From Filosporella fistucella (lineage: Eukaryota > Ascomycota > Leotiomycetes > Helotiales): 64,000 nt of DNA. A program made the translations under genes and the position numbers. The notes under the pieces were generated by a model. The model searched no databases, was not told where the DNA came from, and saw only the letters and a program-made list of their open reading frames with translations. The DNA lies in contig JAQJZZ010000005.1 of the NCBI GenBank assembly GCA_030077755.1, positions 1-64,000 of the forward strand. Reading direction: 5' to 3'. Shown here in pieces: positions 25,801 to 37,400 of the stretch (positions within the stretch are counted from its first letter, which is position 1; each line of letters opens with the position of its first letter).

Positions 25801-26295
25801 GATAACATGGCCCCGTCGTAGTCGGCGTTTTCTGTCGAGGAAATCTTTCCAGAGTGTTTCTATAGATAGAATTGATTGAGACGATACATGAAATCTGAGT
25901 CGTTGTCTGTCGTCTAAGCTGCTGATGAACAGTACTGCGAAGTTCGGCATGTCATTGGATGATTTGGCAGATCGAGGCCCGGCTGGTGGCGTGCAGGTAG
26001 TCTTGGGCGGGTGATTAGTTGTTATCCATAGAATCAACGTACAATTGAAGCCGATCTTGGACGTTAGTGATTGCTTTCGGAGCAAGAGTAGATCTCGAAA
26101 TTAGTGGCCCTATAGCACAGCATAGATAGTGATTAAAGAGATGTATCTCCCCAAATGCCTGGGTACACAAAGCCGCAACACTTCGACGAGGTCCTTATAA
26201 TACAAGTGTTCAATTGTAACCCCCTCCACACCCATGACAGGGAATGGCACCGAAACGGACCAGATATTTACAAGTAGTTTGATTAGTTGACAGAC
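19825..26295. other. 6.5-kb gene-poor stretch
   Basis: No gene I can recognise. The longest plus-strand frames (21231-21646, 22536-23190, 24034-24548) encode neither familiar domains nor convincing splice chains. Minus-strand frames at 25462-25731 and 25786-26085 are likewise unassignable. Composition is normal, not RIP-like, so the region may hold lineage-specific genes, non-coding transcripts or unmutated decayed genes. RNA-seq would be needed to decide. Confidence 0.5.
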
Positions 26296-27768
26296 TCAAG
26301 CTGCTCCAGTTACATTAGACCCATAGATACAGCTAGTTCCATCAGCACCGGGCCCAATCTCTTTGGGCTCGCTACCAGAAGAAACACCGATGTATTTCAT
26401 GCAGACATTCTTTACCCCCGAGAGCTTGGTATTAGTGACCTTGCATGTGTCTCCAAACTATAATGACCGTCAGATTATTTTTGTTACATTGTGATATATG
26501 ATTTCTTACGTTAGTATTTATGCCACAAAGTGTTCTTCCGTTTGAGGCTGTGACACCGTTAATGATGACATGGCGCTCTGCACTTTTCTTGCAATTTCCA
26601 CAATTTCGTACAAACGATCCAAAGCCGATAGCCTCGAAGCCACTTATGGAGAGCTGGGAAACCGAAGTCATTACATGTGCTTATATTTTACTCAATTTAA
26701 ATTACCGTTCCTGCACCATTAAATTGGAATACTATAGGAACGTTAGAAAGTGCTGCAATATATGGGGAAAAACAAGCCCAAAGGAAATGTTTAAGGAGTG
26801 ATCGATACTAGTAACCACTAAACCAAACATACCTTTATCAGTTGCCCCCTTTGAACTTCCCCCCGTAATAGTAGTCGTCTCTCCAGCTGCTTGTTTCTTG
26901 ATGGTGAAAGCATCCTCACCTAATGTTGATCAGTCATTCAATCTTACGCATAGCTCAGGAACATGATTCGGGTAGGAGGTGATGACTACTAACAAACTGC
27001 AGTCCAAACCACATTGCTGAGCTTACAGCCTCCGTTGCAATGCACACCTTCGATCTGATTTGGCCCCATAACTACATTCGAAAGGGATCCGCCAGCCTCA
27101 ATAATGAATACAGCATCACCACCACTGCCTTCGGCTTGACCAATACAAGAGACACCTCGATCAAATGTAGATCCACCTCCATCGAATGATCCCCCAGCGG
27201 CAATTGTCTATTTGATGTATTAGGATTATGTTTGTGCCAAGTGGAAATCTATGAAGACGGGAAAAATCTGACACCCAGAAATTGGCTTCTGAGAGGTTAT
27301 AGAACAAAGAGTGGGAGTGCTTACCTGAGCAGCAGCAAGAACAGAACTGCCTCCACTACCACTATTGCCCCCTCCTGTAGTTGGAGTAGCACTGCCAGTG
27401 GGAGCTGAGGCATCACCACCACTTCCCGAATCGGATCTATCTCCTGTGGGTGTAGATTTGGGCCCACTCGTAACGGCTGGCGCCTCAGTTCCTTTTGTCT
27501 TAGTGGCTTTCGGTTGCTTGGAAATACTCGCCTTACTATCCTTGGCTTTAGCTGATCCTGTGACCTTCGCTTTGTCGCTCGTCCTAGCCTTTGTATCTTC
27601 GGTTGCAGTTGCTGCAAAGCCGCCGTTATCGGTTAGAGAATTTGCTTTCCCGGTTGAGTTTGATGGGTTCTTGAGATTAAAGTCTTCTCGAGACTTGAAC
27701 TTGGAGGGGGAAGCGCTAACATTGACAATAAATGCCAGAGTAGCAAGATGGACCAAAGAGATCTTCAT
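26296..27768 (-). CDS. Secreted pectate lyase, polysaccharide lyase family 3, with long linker
   Basis: Cleaves polygalacturonate in plant pectin by Ca2+-dependent beta-elimination, outside the cell. Six exons (27768-27325, 27207-26994, 26919-26833, 26731-26706, 26653-26510, 26457-26296) sum to exactly 359 codons (358 aa). Signal peptide MKISLVHLATLAFIVNVSA. Residues 20-148, all in exon 1, are a low-complexity Ser/Thr/Lys/Ala then Gly/Ser-rich linker. Residues 149-358 are the PL3 beta-helix: TIAAGGSFDGGGSTFDRG, then EGVHCNGGCKLSNVVW, VCEDAFTIK, ISGFEAIGFGSFVRNCGNC, and a C-terminal KEIGPGADGTSCIYG with its conserved cysteines. The ATG at 27768 was chosen for the signal peptide. The linker is unusual because most PL3 enzymes are a bare 220-250 aa catalytic domain. 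Confidence 0.93.
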
Positions 27769-30215
27769 ATTCAATGTAGCGAAGCGTCTTTGGGAAAGAT
27801 AGGCTACAACTCGATTCAGAAACGAAGAAGTACTACTCATTCAAATCAAAGATAATATTGTAAACGTTGAAGATTAATGAAGGTCGATGTAAGTTGGCGA
27901 TGAAAAGCAATCGCAGGAGGAAGTAAATCGACATATAAGCACCGGAACGCATCACAATTGAAGGGGCATGCCAAGAACAACATTCTCAGAACTCCTATTT
28001 CTCTTGTTTAACACTTATTGTAACAATATAGTAGAGACATGCCAACTAGTTGCCAAGTTGTATAGAATAAACGCCAATGGTAAGGATGGCCGAAGGAGAA
28101 AAATAGCTCTACTAAGAAGGTCGGCATCACTGCACAGTGAACTGCTTGAGATAAGGGTTGACACCAAAATTAAGGTTTCGACAGCACCCAAATTCTTGTT
28201 TGATGTTTACATTAAAGTCCCAAGACAGCCTGAAACCCCTGGGCACCAGTCAAGGTGATCAGATCACTTGCGGCACCTCTTTCGAGGCACAAATTCGGGT
28301 GCCAAGAGCAAGATTTACCTACCTTCATTCTTACGATACTGTCGTTCAACTCCTTGCGGATATAACACATGCTGTACACCGAAAAGAAGGAAATAAGGTA
28401 GACGGATTGCACCGCATGGTAATTGAATGCAACTCTAGCCCCTACCCTGAAATTATGCCTGTAAAATGCAAATGTGAAAGTGCAGTGCGATAAGTATTCT
28501 CTAGGTGTAACTGCGGCTTCGACCCAGCTAGAAGTGGAGCAGGCGCCTAGTACCTAATTCAATAATCCCATTTAAAATATTTTGTGTGGCGTACTGGTCA
28601 TCAAGTACTTTTGAAGGCAGACATTTCTTCCATTCACAATCGAATTGCATCTGAACTAGCGCAGCTTTCTAAATATGAGACTGATGTTCTTTCCAGCTTG
28701 TGAAATATCGGTAGCTAAACATTTCAGTATGCCTTCGAAATAGAATAATTGCGAACCCCCGCAATGACATGTGAAAAGTCGTCGCTGCTGAATTGTCAAC
28801 CACCGATGCAACAAGGTCTCGAACATGAACAAGATTGATAGACCCTAGGGATATGGTTAGGTTGAAACATCAAGTCTACTAATAGACTGAGGAGCTTTGT
28901 GTTATTAGAAATCGGTACCCAACATGGGGAAATGGTCCTAGAGGTTCCAAGGGCACAATTACCACTCCGCATTTATCCCAAATTCTTTCCCAACCTTGAA
29001 GACACATCACTTATTCCTGCTCTAAATCGTTTCCACGAATATCTTTATGCCAAACCAGGGAATCTGAATGGGCCGCAGGACTCAATTCTGGAGAATGAAG
29101 AGTTTATGGTAGTTCGCAATGTGTAATTCTGAGTCAAGTTCCTCTGCAATTGTTTCAAAAGGATTCTTGATTTTCGATATCGTCTAACCAATGGTGTATT
29201 GAACGATTGACAGTAACAGTTTGTATAATATCGTGAAAGTGAGGTACATAACAAGGATCTCAGTCTACTGGTGCGCATGAAGGATGTTTACAGGCAAATC
29301 TTTCAATGTTCTAAGTACCGACCACCACTGCCGAGCGGTCCGAATCTGTCCCTAAATTAAAATGAGGTTGTTTCAACATCCAAATCAAGTGCAGCTGATT
29401 ATCAACATTGCTACTTCAAGGTCGTAACAGATCTTAAGGGCAAAATTGATATTACCCTATAGGGGCGCTTCATTCGTGAAAATTGTAGACGACCCACCAA
29501 GACAAAATTATAATTTTAAGCGCAGGCTAAATTCCTCGACTCAACTATCGAACATCGCATTGTACTATTGTAGAGGGCACGAAGGCTTCAATTCTCCACG
29601 AGGAATATAATCTGTGGATACAGTAATGGTAAAAAGAAGAAGTTCATACCTGAAATATATTCATCTCTGTCGAAAGCGATGGGATAAGGATTTTCGTTTT
29701 CAATTCGACGACATCGCACCCTAGCTTAGAAGAATTTGATGAAGTCAACAAATCAAATAGAAAATAAGCTTAAACAACAGCGGCAAGTGGCGAATAGGTA
29801 AGCTGCATCGAGCCCTCTATTTGATTACGAAACCTTGGCTGAAGCGCGGGGTATTCTTCGCGTGGGAAAATGCTTGCATAAACTCGTAAAATATCAGAAA
29901 GCGAAAAGAGGCAAACATCCCGGTATAGAAGCAAGAGTCAAAGCCAAGATTTCTGCAACGTTGGATGTGCTTTGTGGAATTATAGTCTCTGTGGAATCAC
30001 TTGACGCCGAGCCTTCAACCTCGCATGTCTCAATGCTGTTGCGTGCCCTCCAAAACTTCTATAACATCCAGGCTGTCAACCACTGTCTTTCTTTTACTAT
30101 AAAGACGAGTGTCCCATTCTCAAGCGGTTCTATTCTGGTATCTCCTCTTCGAGTCTCAATTCTAAGCACATCCGCTTATCTATTCCTATACGAGATGTTT
30201 GCACACAATTATCAT
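27769..30215. other. Intergenic, no recognised gene
   Basis: 2.4 kb between divergent start codons of the pectate lyase (minus) and the feruloyl esterase (plus). Short frames at 27968-28258, 28158-28493 and 28899-29126 show no known domain. The plus-strand frame is open from 29835 into the esterase, but that stretch has no early ATG or signal peptide and is treated as 5' leader. Confidence 0.5.
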
Positions 30216-31070
30216 ATGGTCACTCTGACATTTGCATTCTTTGCCTTTATACTTTTCGAGATCGTCCTCGCAGCAAAATCTGCAGGCTGCGGCAAGGCTC
30301 CCACGATAACCAGCAAGACCTATACTGCAACAGTCAACGGAAAACAGCGAGAGTATATCATGAAACTTCCATCAGGCTATGACCAGAACCGCCCATACCG
30401 CTTGATATTTACCTGGCATCAACTAGGTGGAAGCGCAACAAAGATTGTCAATGGAGAGGATCCAAGTAAGGGTGGTGTTATCCCTTATTACGGCCTGCCA
30501 CCACTATCGAACAATAGCGCAATCTTCGTTGTTCCGAACGGTCTGAATAATGGATGGGGGAACAGTGGAGGTGAAGATATCACATTCTTTGACACTATGG
30601 TGAAGACAATCGAGGCAGATCTTTGCGTAGACACCTCATTACGATTCTCTACTGGCTTCAGCTATGGAGGCGCCATGTCATATGCTGTTGCATGTGCTCG
30701 CCCTAAAGATATTCGTGCTGTGGCAGTCATTTCTGGCTCATTGTTAAGTGGATGTTCAGGAGGAAAAGATCCGGTCGCATACTACGGGCAGCACGGTACT
30801 TCCGATTCGGTTCTCAATGTTTCTGGCGGTCGTTCTATTCGAGACACATTCGTCAAGAATAATGGCTGCACCCCCCTTTCTCCAGAGCCTCAGCCGAACG
30901 GGGGTAATTCTGTTAAAACTGTTTATAAGGGTTGCAAGCAAGGATATCCAATGACTTGGGTGATTCATGGTGGAGATCACAATCCTTCTCAAAAGAACAA
31001 TGGCGAATCCGCTCCTTTTGCACCAGGAAACACTTGGGAATTCTTCTCTCAATTCGAATCCATTGCATAA
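30216..31070 (+). CDS. Secreted feruloyl esterase, type D-like (CE1)
   Basis: Hydrolyses ferulate and related esters that crosslink plant xylan and pectin. Single exon, 285 codons (284 aa). The ATG at 30216 directly precedes a hydrophobic signal peptide (MVTLTFAFFAFILFEIVLA). The mature protein starts SAGCGKAPTI, followed by REYIMKLPSGYD, LIFTWHQLGG, the nucleophile elbow GFSYGGAM (Ser near residue 151), ISGSLLSGC, and a catalytic-His region WVIHGGDHNPSQ. Length and motif order match type-D fungal feruloyl esterases and related CE1 esterases. An upstream in-frame ATG at 30195 would add seven residues ahead of the signal peptide. It sits between two other secreted enzymes, supporting a plant-wall role. 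Confidence 0.92.
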   Translation: MVTLTFAFFAFILFEIVLAAKSAGCGKAPTITSKTYTATVNGKQREYIMKLPSGYDQNRPYRLIFTWHQLGGSATKIVNGEDPSKGGVIPYYGLPPLSNNSAIFVVPNGLNNGWGNSGGEDITFFDTMVKTIEADLCVDTSLRFSTGFSYGGAMSYAVACARPKDIRAVAVISGSLLSGCSGGKDPVAYYGQHGTSDSVLNVSGGRSIRDTFVKNNGCTPLSPEPQPNGGNSVKTVYKGCKQGYPMTWVIHGGDHNPSQKNNGESAPFAPGNTWEFFSQFESIA

Positions 31071-31996
31071 ACTCAGGTTGACGTAAAGCATATCTCTGGA
31101 TAACTGGCGGCGGCAACTGAGGATGGAAAAAATGGCTGTACAAATTGGTCAGACGAGCTGTATTTAATCTGCTAGAATGAAACTCTATTGCTTTTTCATA
31201 ATCGGCTCGGAGTCGATCCATCCTGGGGTGAAATTATCTTCATTTTTCATTCAGGTAGGAGGATTCACACAAGCGAAAAATGTAATTGGATACATAGAAA
31301 CTTTTCGTCTTCAGTACATGTCATCTATAATTCAGCCTACACCCTTTCATTAATGTGCACTTTACACCCTAGTTCATATTTACAACCACCCCAGATTTAC
31401 CCCGCGTATCGCTTGTAAGATCTTGTTTCGCGAATCTTAATCACTACCACAGGTGCCCCGCTACAGCCCTCCGTTTAAATAGCCTGGTATATTTTACTTA
31501 CAGCCAGATTAAATATGCAGAACAAGATCTACTCCGAGCATTTGGAAGCGAAAATACCGATCATCTGTCTGCCGATTTTCACTCCCGACAATACTTATGC
31601 ACAGGGGGTGGTTGTTTTGTATGCCGAAATCCACTCCCGGGTGCCTTTTTCTATATACTTTTCATTAACAACGTGAGGGATAGATTTCCAGTAGCCTGCC
31701 AAGTATACAGATGACGAATAAATTACGAAATCTTGGGTTTAAAGAAAATTCTTATAGTACAGAACATTAACCTTCAATAGCATGTTCCAAAGTTTAGAAG
31801 TTCCTCATGACTGCTCCGACCAGTAGTCTAGGGACAAACATGCAATGGATGGAATCCTCAAAGAAATTAAGCATTCGAAAAAGTTTTCCACAATTGAGGG
31901 GTAGTGCAGTGGCTAAGTATAAGTAGAGCTGTGTGGAGTGTACATAACATGTATCGACAGCTGGAAAAGTCCTGAAGGACATCGAGAAACGCAACT
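31071..31996. other. Intergenic
   Basis: 926 bp holding the presumed terminator of the esterase and the promoter of the next secreted hydrolase. No coding or RNA feature recognised. Confidence 0.5.
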
Positions 31997-32909
31997 ATGA
32001 AGTCACCCATGTTCCTCCTGAATTTACTCTCAGTTGTATCTGCTGTGGCTATAGATGAGAGACAGACGACTAGCCAAGGCTCCGGACCATATGCTCCAGC
32101 AGTATGTATCCATCTCACAGGCCTGTTCCCTCTAACACGAGTTTAGGCATATACTACAGACACTACGCTCGCCGGACATACCCTCTTCGCTCCAAAAACT
32201 GTCCCATCCGGAGTGAAGCTACCAGTTCTCGTCTGGGGAGAAGGTGGCTGTATGGCTGATAGTTTGGCAGTGGCACCTTTTCTCATCCAGCTAGCATCTC
32301 ATGGGGTTCTCGTGATTGCTTCAGGAACACCGAAAGGCACCGGTAGTACCACTGCAGCTCAGATGACAGCAGGTATCGATTGGATCAAGAGCAAGGCAGG
32401 AACAGGAACATATGCCAATATTGATGCATCCCGAATCATTGCTGCAGGATGGAGTTGTGGTGGTGTTGAAGCATATGCTCAGGCCTGGGACACCCGTGTT
32501 CAGTCTCTTGGTATTTGGAGTTCCGGATTGCTCACAAACCAAACAGCTGCAACCACAATCCAGAAGCCAATGTTCTTTTTTTTGGGAGGATCGAACGATG
32601 TTGCGTACGCAAATGTAGGTATTCAGTCTCCTACATTTGCATTGACTAACAATCTCATAGGGAGAACGTGACTACAAGGCTTTACCAGCAGGAGTACCAA
32701 AGTGGAAGGGAAATCTGCCAGTAGGACATGGAGGAACTTATAACCAAGTTGATGGGGGGAAGTTTGGCATTGCTGGCGGGTATTGGGTCGACTGGCTTCT
32801 TAGGGGCAACAGTTCTGCTGCTAGCTACTTCACTGGAGCTGGAGCAAAAAGTGATGGGTGGACAGTAGAGTCTGCCAATTTGGACAAAATTGTCGCTACA
32901 CCTATCTGA
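31997..32909 (+). CDS. Small secreted alpha/beta hydrolase
   Basis: Three exons (31997-32101, 32147-32618, 32665-32909) total exactly 274 codons (273 aa). Signal peptide MKSPMFLLNLLSVVSAVA. The core contains VKLPVLVWGEGGC (oxyanion-strand region), HGVLVIASGTPKG, IDASRIIAAGWSCGGVEAYA with the elbow G-W-S-C-G, and near the C-terminus LPVGHGGTYNQ with the probable catalytic His. The fold is that of extracellular fungal esterases/lipases, but I cannot name the substrate. The second intron must end at the AG of gggag (32664); the AG four bases earlier would give an immediate stop. Same orientation as, and about 0.9 kb downstream of, the feruloyl esterase. Confidence 0.85.
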
Positions 32910-34870
32910 ACTGAGACAATGGAAATGACTGCCAAGTTCAGTCTATTGGATGCAAACATATGTCGAAGTAAACCACATTGAATATTGCTTGCTTGGTTGC
33001 AAATGTTCCTCGATGGGTATTTTGATCTCCAACTATTTGTCGCAGATGATCAGTGTTTAAGTATATAAGTGCTCGCTTTAATCTTTCTTTTCGCTTCTGG
33101 GAATGCTCCAGTAGCCTCGCCTCAGGACTTCTCGTGTATTATAAATCAATCTTCCTCTTTCCTCCCTGCGAACACAAGACGTCATTCCTATGTTCTTCCA
33201 TGAGTCGGGTTGGACGAATTACTGAGTAATCTACACACCGAAGAAGTCAAATGACCCGCTCTAGAAAGCAGAGAATTGAAAGAAGTAGACGACATGATGC
33301 GACGGATAGTCAAATAGCCAGAACCTGAACTAGGCATTCAAAATATATTGATAGGGAGAAAGGAAAAGTTATCTGCAGAATGCCAAGTACATGAATTGCA
33401 TCAACAGAGGATTCGAAAGCAAGGATCATGAAGGGGGTGTAAGGAACAAATATATTGAGCCGTACGTCGCGGGAGATCATGCCTCCAAGTATTAGATCGT
33501 GGCAGCGTAAAGCTGTTCCGTAAGATGGAGAGGCACAATAGAGCAAACTGAACGCAAATATTAGATGACTTTTAGTTGGTTGTGCCTCGATCAATTTGAC
33601 GATATCCTCCATTTGGTCCCTACAGCCATCCCCAATATCGCCAGCGTTAGGAATTATAGATGAAATAGATATCAATCGAGTGTTATATTGGTTGAGTTAG
33701 GCTTGCATGGCTCGTAACTGTAATAGGAGGGGGCTATTCGTACATGTGTTGCTGCTGATTTTACGGTCAATATAAAAGCGAGACTCTCCAACTGCTTCAG
33801 TAGTAGTAGTGGTGAGCGGACGAATGTATTCTCATACTGTAATATAGCTCCAAGTTAGGCAATGCAAACACCATGTTGGGTTGTACTTGGTTTATGTAGA
33901 GAGCCGGTTGAACATGCAATCACGAAGAGTCGTTGTCTGCAATTCTCTCCTTGAAGATGCTTATTTCATCTATTTCGCTGATTGCCGCCAATATTGGATT
34001 CGTGTTATGGTATGCAAAAACATATTTTGTTGAATGTTGGCCATAGCAAGTGTCTTGAACCACTGGGGGTGATTCTTGATCAAGATAGATCATCTACAAT
34101 CAAAGCTTGAGTGTGTGGCCCAGCTTTCCATCGGAGTATGGAATGCACGAAGTTTCCCAGAGGTGAGCAGGGCCCCGATTTTCTTCCGTGGTCAGAGCCA
34201 AGTACTGCTTCGACTTGGAGATGGTCGTCTGTTAATTGGCGAAATATGAAGTTGAATCCTCGTTTCTTAGGTTCTGGAGGATCAATAAGCGTCAAGTTGC
34301 CTTTATATGTGAAAAATTGGGCGGGAATCGTAATTGTTGCTGTTCTTCGGGACTCAACGGCTCCCGTTGTTCAAACACTGGTTGGTTCGGATGTTGTGTG
34401 TCTTCCCGACCGCCATTGGGTTGAGGTACGTTGCAGCCCAACGCGTTCGCTAGAGGTAAGGCAGCCAAAGACGTATGAGACGTCTTCCTGGATCCACAAG
34501 GTCTGTGTTGGCAATTTGCCAGGTATTCAAAGTTCATCGTTGCCATTGCATCGCTTGAGGTGGGTTAGTAAAAATCAGACTTTCAACAATCATGAAAGCA
34601 TAACTTATTACGCAATCGGACACAGGGCAGTAGGGACGAAGTCGAAGTAAAGTTTTGTCAGGAAATCCGCCACCTTTTTCGCCTTGACCTCTAGCATATT
34701 GAAAAGGAGCATAACAAACTGATGGGAGAGAACTTGTCGTATTTGGGACCATTCAACAAGGATAAGGACGATAGTGAGATTTCAAGACCAGATTGAAAGT
34801 CAAGATAACTTTGAAGAGATTCGCGGTGTATTAACGTGTCCATGGAAGGTGGAGGAAGGGGAATAAACTC
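32910..34870. other. Intergenic, unassigned short frames
   Basis: No confident gene. A minus-strand frame at 33310-33675 includes VPYTPFMILAF, faintly like the PFTPFFVLF stretch of Zn2Cys6 regulator middle domains, but there is no zinc cluster or continuation. Minus-strand frames at 34292-34546 and 34080-34295 abut in different frames and might be exons or a frameshifted relic of an unknown protein. Confidence 0.4.
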
Positions 34871-35224
34871 TCATGACAGTGCTATCGATGAAGATGAAGG
34901 CACTTCATCTCCAGGAGCTCGCATATCCGTGCAAATTGGACAACCTGCAAGCGTTGGATCCCATTCCTTGCCATGATTACAGGAGTCGTTGCACTCGTGC
35001 TTGTTGATGCGAACAGTTGCCCAGCATTTCGTTGGGTTCTTGCCATAGTCGTTCAGTTTTTGGTTGTCCAATCTATGCTTTTTCAATCGATTATCTTTCT
35101 GTAGAATGGCCGACTGGATGGATTGGGGCAAAGGAAAGTCTGGTATCGATGTTGGCTGTGGTCTTCCAGGTAGTTTCGAGTACTTGTAACCAATCTCATG
35201 ATCAGACCATGGCTGCTGTAGGAT
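34871..35224 (-). other. In-frame continuation of coiled-coil ORF, Cys-rich
   Basis: Directly after the TGA at 35225-35227 and in the same frame, 117 sense codons run to a stop at 34871. The segment has a basic part (ILQKDNRLKKHRLDNQKL) followed by a Cys/His-rich patch (KCWATVRINKHECNDSCNH, then AGCPICTDM) that could bind zinc. No splice pair I tried removes the TGA while keeping this frame. A CGA-to-TGA transition, readthrough, or two unrelated frames are the alternatives. Confidence 0.45.
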
Positions 35225-35776
35225 TCATCTTGACTTAGGTGGTCGTTCATCACCAGAGATGATTTCGTTCCTTCTTTTCAGTTGGTTGGGCAGCGTCTCT
35301 TGGTGCGAGGATCGTTCTGAATGGAAATAACTAAATAATGAATTGCTCTCCTGTTCATCATCCTGACCCTCGATCTCTTGGTCCAGCTGGATATTGTCTG
35401 CTTCGTCCAAGTCCAACTGGTTGATTCTTTGTTGAAGTTGTGAGACTGTGTCAACCGACTCCCAGTTTGCGCGTTGGAGCTTTTCGTTGGCTGTTTCAAG
35501 AGTCGAAATACGCAACTGCATCTCCTCAAGGGTCTCCTGAAGCTGGGAGATATTTCTCAAATTTTCTTTGACCGCAGAAATTCGTCTCTCGGTAACATCC
35601 TCAGTATTAACAGAAATTCCGTCGTGCCCACGTGCTCTATTTTGAGCGGTCATTTGGTATGGAAGTAAAGGATCCATGCCCATGGTTGATTGCGCCTGTT
35701 TTGAGAATATAAAGTTGTGGTTGAGGTTGAATTTCGAGCTTGTTAGCGTCGCGAAAATGGAATGCGCGACCTTCAT
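35225..35776 (-). CDS. Coiled-coil protein, unknown function
   Basis: 183 codons plus stop from an ATG at 35776. Residues about 60-130 form a strongly predicted coiled coil with leucine/isoleucine heptads (ISQLQETLEEMQLRISTLE, VSQLQQRINQLDLDEAD). An acidic Glu/Asp/Gln stretch and a basic tail (NQLKRRNEI) follow. No catalytic motif. The frame ends at TGA (35225-35227), yet the same frame continues open for another 117 codons on the far side (34871-35224). The true protein may therefore be longer, or the gene recently truncated. Confidence 0.55.
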   Translation of the reverse strand: MKVAHSIFATLTSSKFNLNHNFIFSKQAQSTMGMDPLLPYQMTAQNRARGHDGISVNTEDVTERRISAVKENLRNISQLQETLEEMQLRISTLETANEKLQRANWESVDTVSQLQQRINQLDLDEADNIQLDQEIEGQDDEQESNSLFSYFHSERSSHQETLPNQLKRRNEIISGDERPPKSR

Positions 35777-36048
35777 CTGACTATCCCCTCCTTCCTTAAA
35801 AAACTTGTTTCTCTAACTCGATGCTGATGAATATAAGTACTCATCCCATACGTAGTGTTTTCGGCCATCAAGATTTGTTTCGTTGTCTGTCTTCAGCAGA
35901 GCTATTATTACTGCACAACAAATCCAGCACACTGGCATCCGTACTTTCAATCAGCATCAAGAGTTCCAAACAAAAACAAAAACAAAACCTCTAAACTCAG
36001 TCAAAACTTTTATTCTCTATGGTCCTAACAACTCTACAAATCCATCAA

Positions 36049-37400
36049 TTACCACGAACAGCCTCGAAATCCATCCCCAGGGGGCACCACTCCCTGGTTC
36101 AATCCCAGCCCAGATTGTCCACTTTCCATCTCCAGACTTTCCGCGTGCGTTTGCACGTATGGTCCCCTCTCCCTTGGTCCTCGTGCTGCTTTCGCCCTCG
36201 CCCTCTCCCGCCAGAAATCAGCCAAGACCTCCTTAACAATTTTCCTTGACGTGAAGAAGTAAATGAGCGTGTTCCAAAAGCCCTGGAGGGGCAGGACAGT
36301 TGACGATGAGATGGCGAGGGCGAAAGCAGTGGTCGGATTGGGGTCTTTCACTGTGAGCTGATAGACCCGATTTGTGGAGGGTGGTAGCCAGGTGACGACG
36401 ACCGACACAGCGAAGAAGAGGGAAGTCATCAAGTATCTTTTCTTGACTTTGTCCATAGTTTTGTTTAGTTTCAATAGACGTCGAAAGACTGAGAGGCGTT
36501 GACATGGTCGAGGAATACCAGCTTCAATCGTTGTGATGTAGTCGTGGCTGCCATGTTGGGCTTGGTGTAGGTTATTGGTAGAACGTGACATGTCGTTGAC
36601 GTTGAGCTCCGTACGTGTAGTAATCCGATTAGAGTTTGAATTCGGTCCGTAGGTTGCGTAGCGTTGGCTGTTGACACCTGCTCTTGTCTTCCAAACTTTC
36701 ATTCCAACCACAATGTATATGATGATTGATGCTATAATAGCAACCCAGATAGGGAGATAGTAAGACCAAATACGAACAAGAGCGTATTCATCACTGATCC
36801 AACACCAAAGCTAGTCATGTCAGCATTGGAACATCAGGGTGTTGAGAAACATACCTGAGCATCTCCATATATCGAGACACCATGAGGCCTATAGAAGAAA
36901 CAGAAGATACCTGCAAACGCTGGACCTCCATAGCAGACTATGGCATAGATAACATGCATTCTCTTTAGACGTTCTTGGTCAAACCGCATAAAGAGGCATA
37001 GCCAAACATTGATTGCCATCGCACAAGACCACCAAGGATCTGATTGCATAGCCCTATTCTATGTCAGTCATTACTCCAGTGATCTTCAGAGACCTACTCA
37101 CGACTCTAATAGCAATGCTTGAACTCTACAAACAGAAAAGAGTGGCTCCGGTGATCCTTGTCGTTGCTCGCTTGGACGATAAACGGTCGTTCCGCCTCCA
37201 ATGAGGGCAGCAACGCTAGCAGCGATGTTTGCAAGTGATGCGTAGACTATCAGTCGGTTTGTAAGGGTTCGGAGCTTTGGAATAAAGGCGAAGGTAGAAA
37301 GCAAAATGAGTAATGATAGGGTTGAGATGCTTGCTGTTGTTCTCTCAACGGCGACCAGACTAATCATCCGGCTTTCGGTAAGGATTGTATGTGCATGCAT
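36049..37400 (-). CDS. cAMP-receptor-like G-protein-coupled receptor (Dicty_CAR type)
   Basis: Seven-helix plasma-membrane receptor likely coupled to heterotrimeric G proteins; the ligand is unknown. Three exons (37400-37102, 37053-36855, 36810-36049) total exactly 420 codons (419 aa). TM1 is TASISTLSLLILLSTFAFIP, TM2 RLIVYASLANIAASVAALIG. TM3 and TM4 lie in WWSCAMAINVWLCLFMRF and VIYAIVCYGGPAFAGIFCFF, and TM5 is WSYYLPIWVAIIASIIIYIV. A long third cytoplasmic loop of about 95 residues is rich in Ser/Thr/Asn. TM6 and TM7 are YLMTSLFFAVSVVVTWLPPS and VLPLQGFWNTLIYFFTSR. The Arg/Ala-rich tail is intracellular. The motif order fits fungal cAMP-receptor-like classes. The first in-frame ATG is 37400. 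Confidence 0.87.

Noticed and set aside
27365..27802. 145-codon plus-strand frame antisense to the pectate lyase exon 1
   Set aside because: A shadow of the low-complexity linker; low-complexity composition and no independent support.
29835..30215. 127-codon in-frame extension upstream of the feruloyl esterase
   Set aside because: It begins at TTG, has no ATG near its start, would bury the signal peptide and shows no domain; treated as 5' leader.
33310..33675. Fragment of a Zn2Cys6 transcription factor
   Set aside because: Only one short stretch is suggestive; no zinc cluster, no splice-compatible neighbours.
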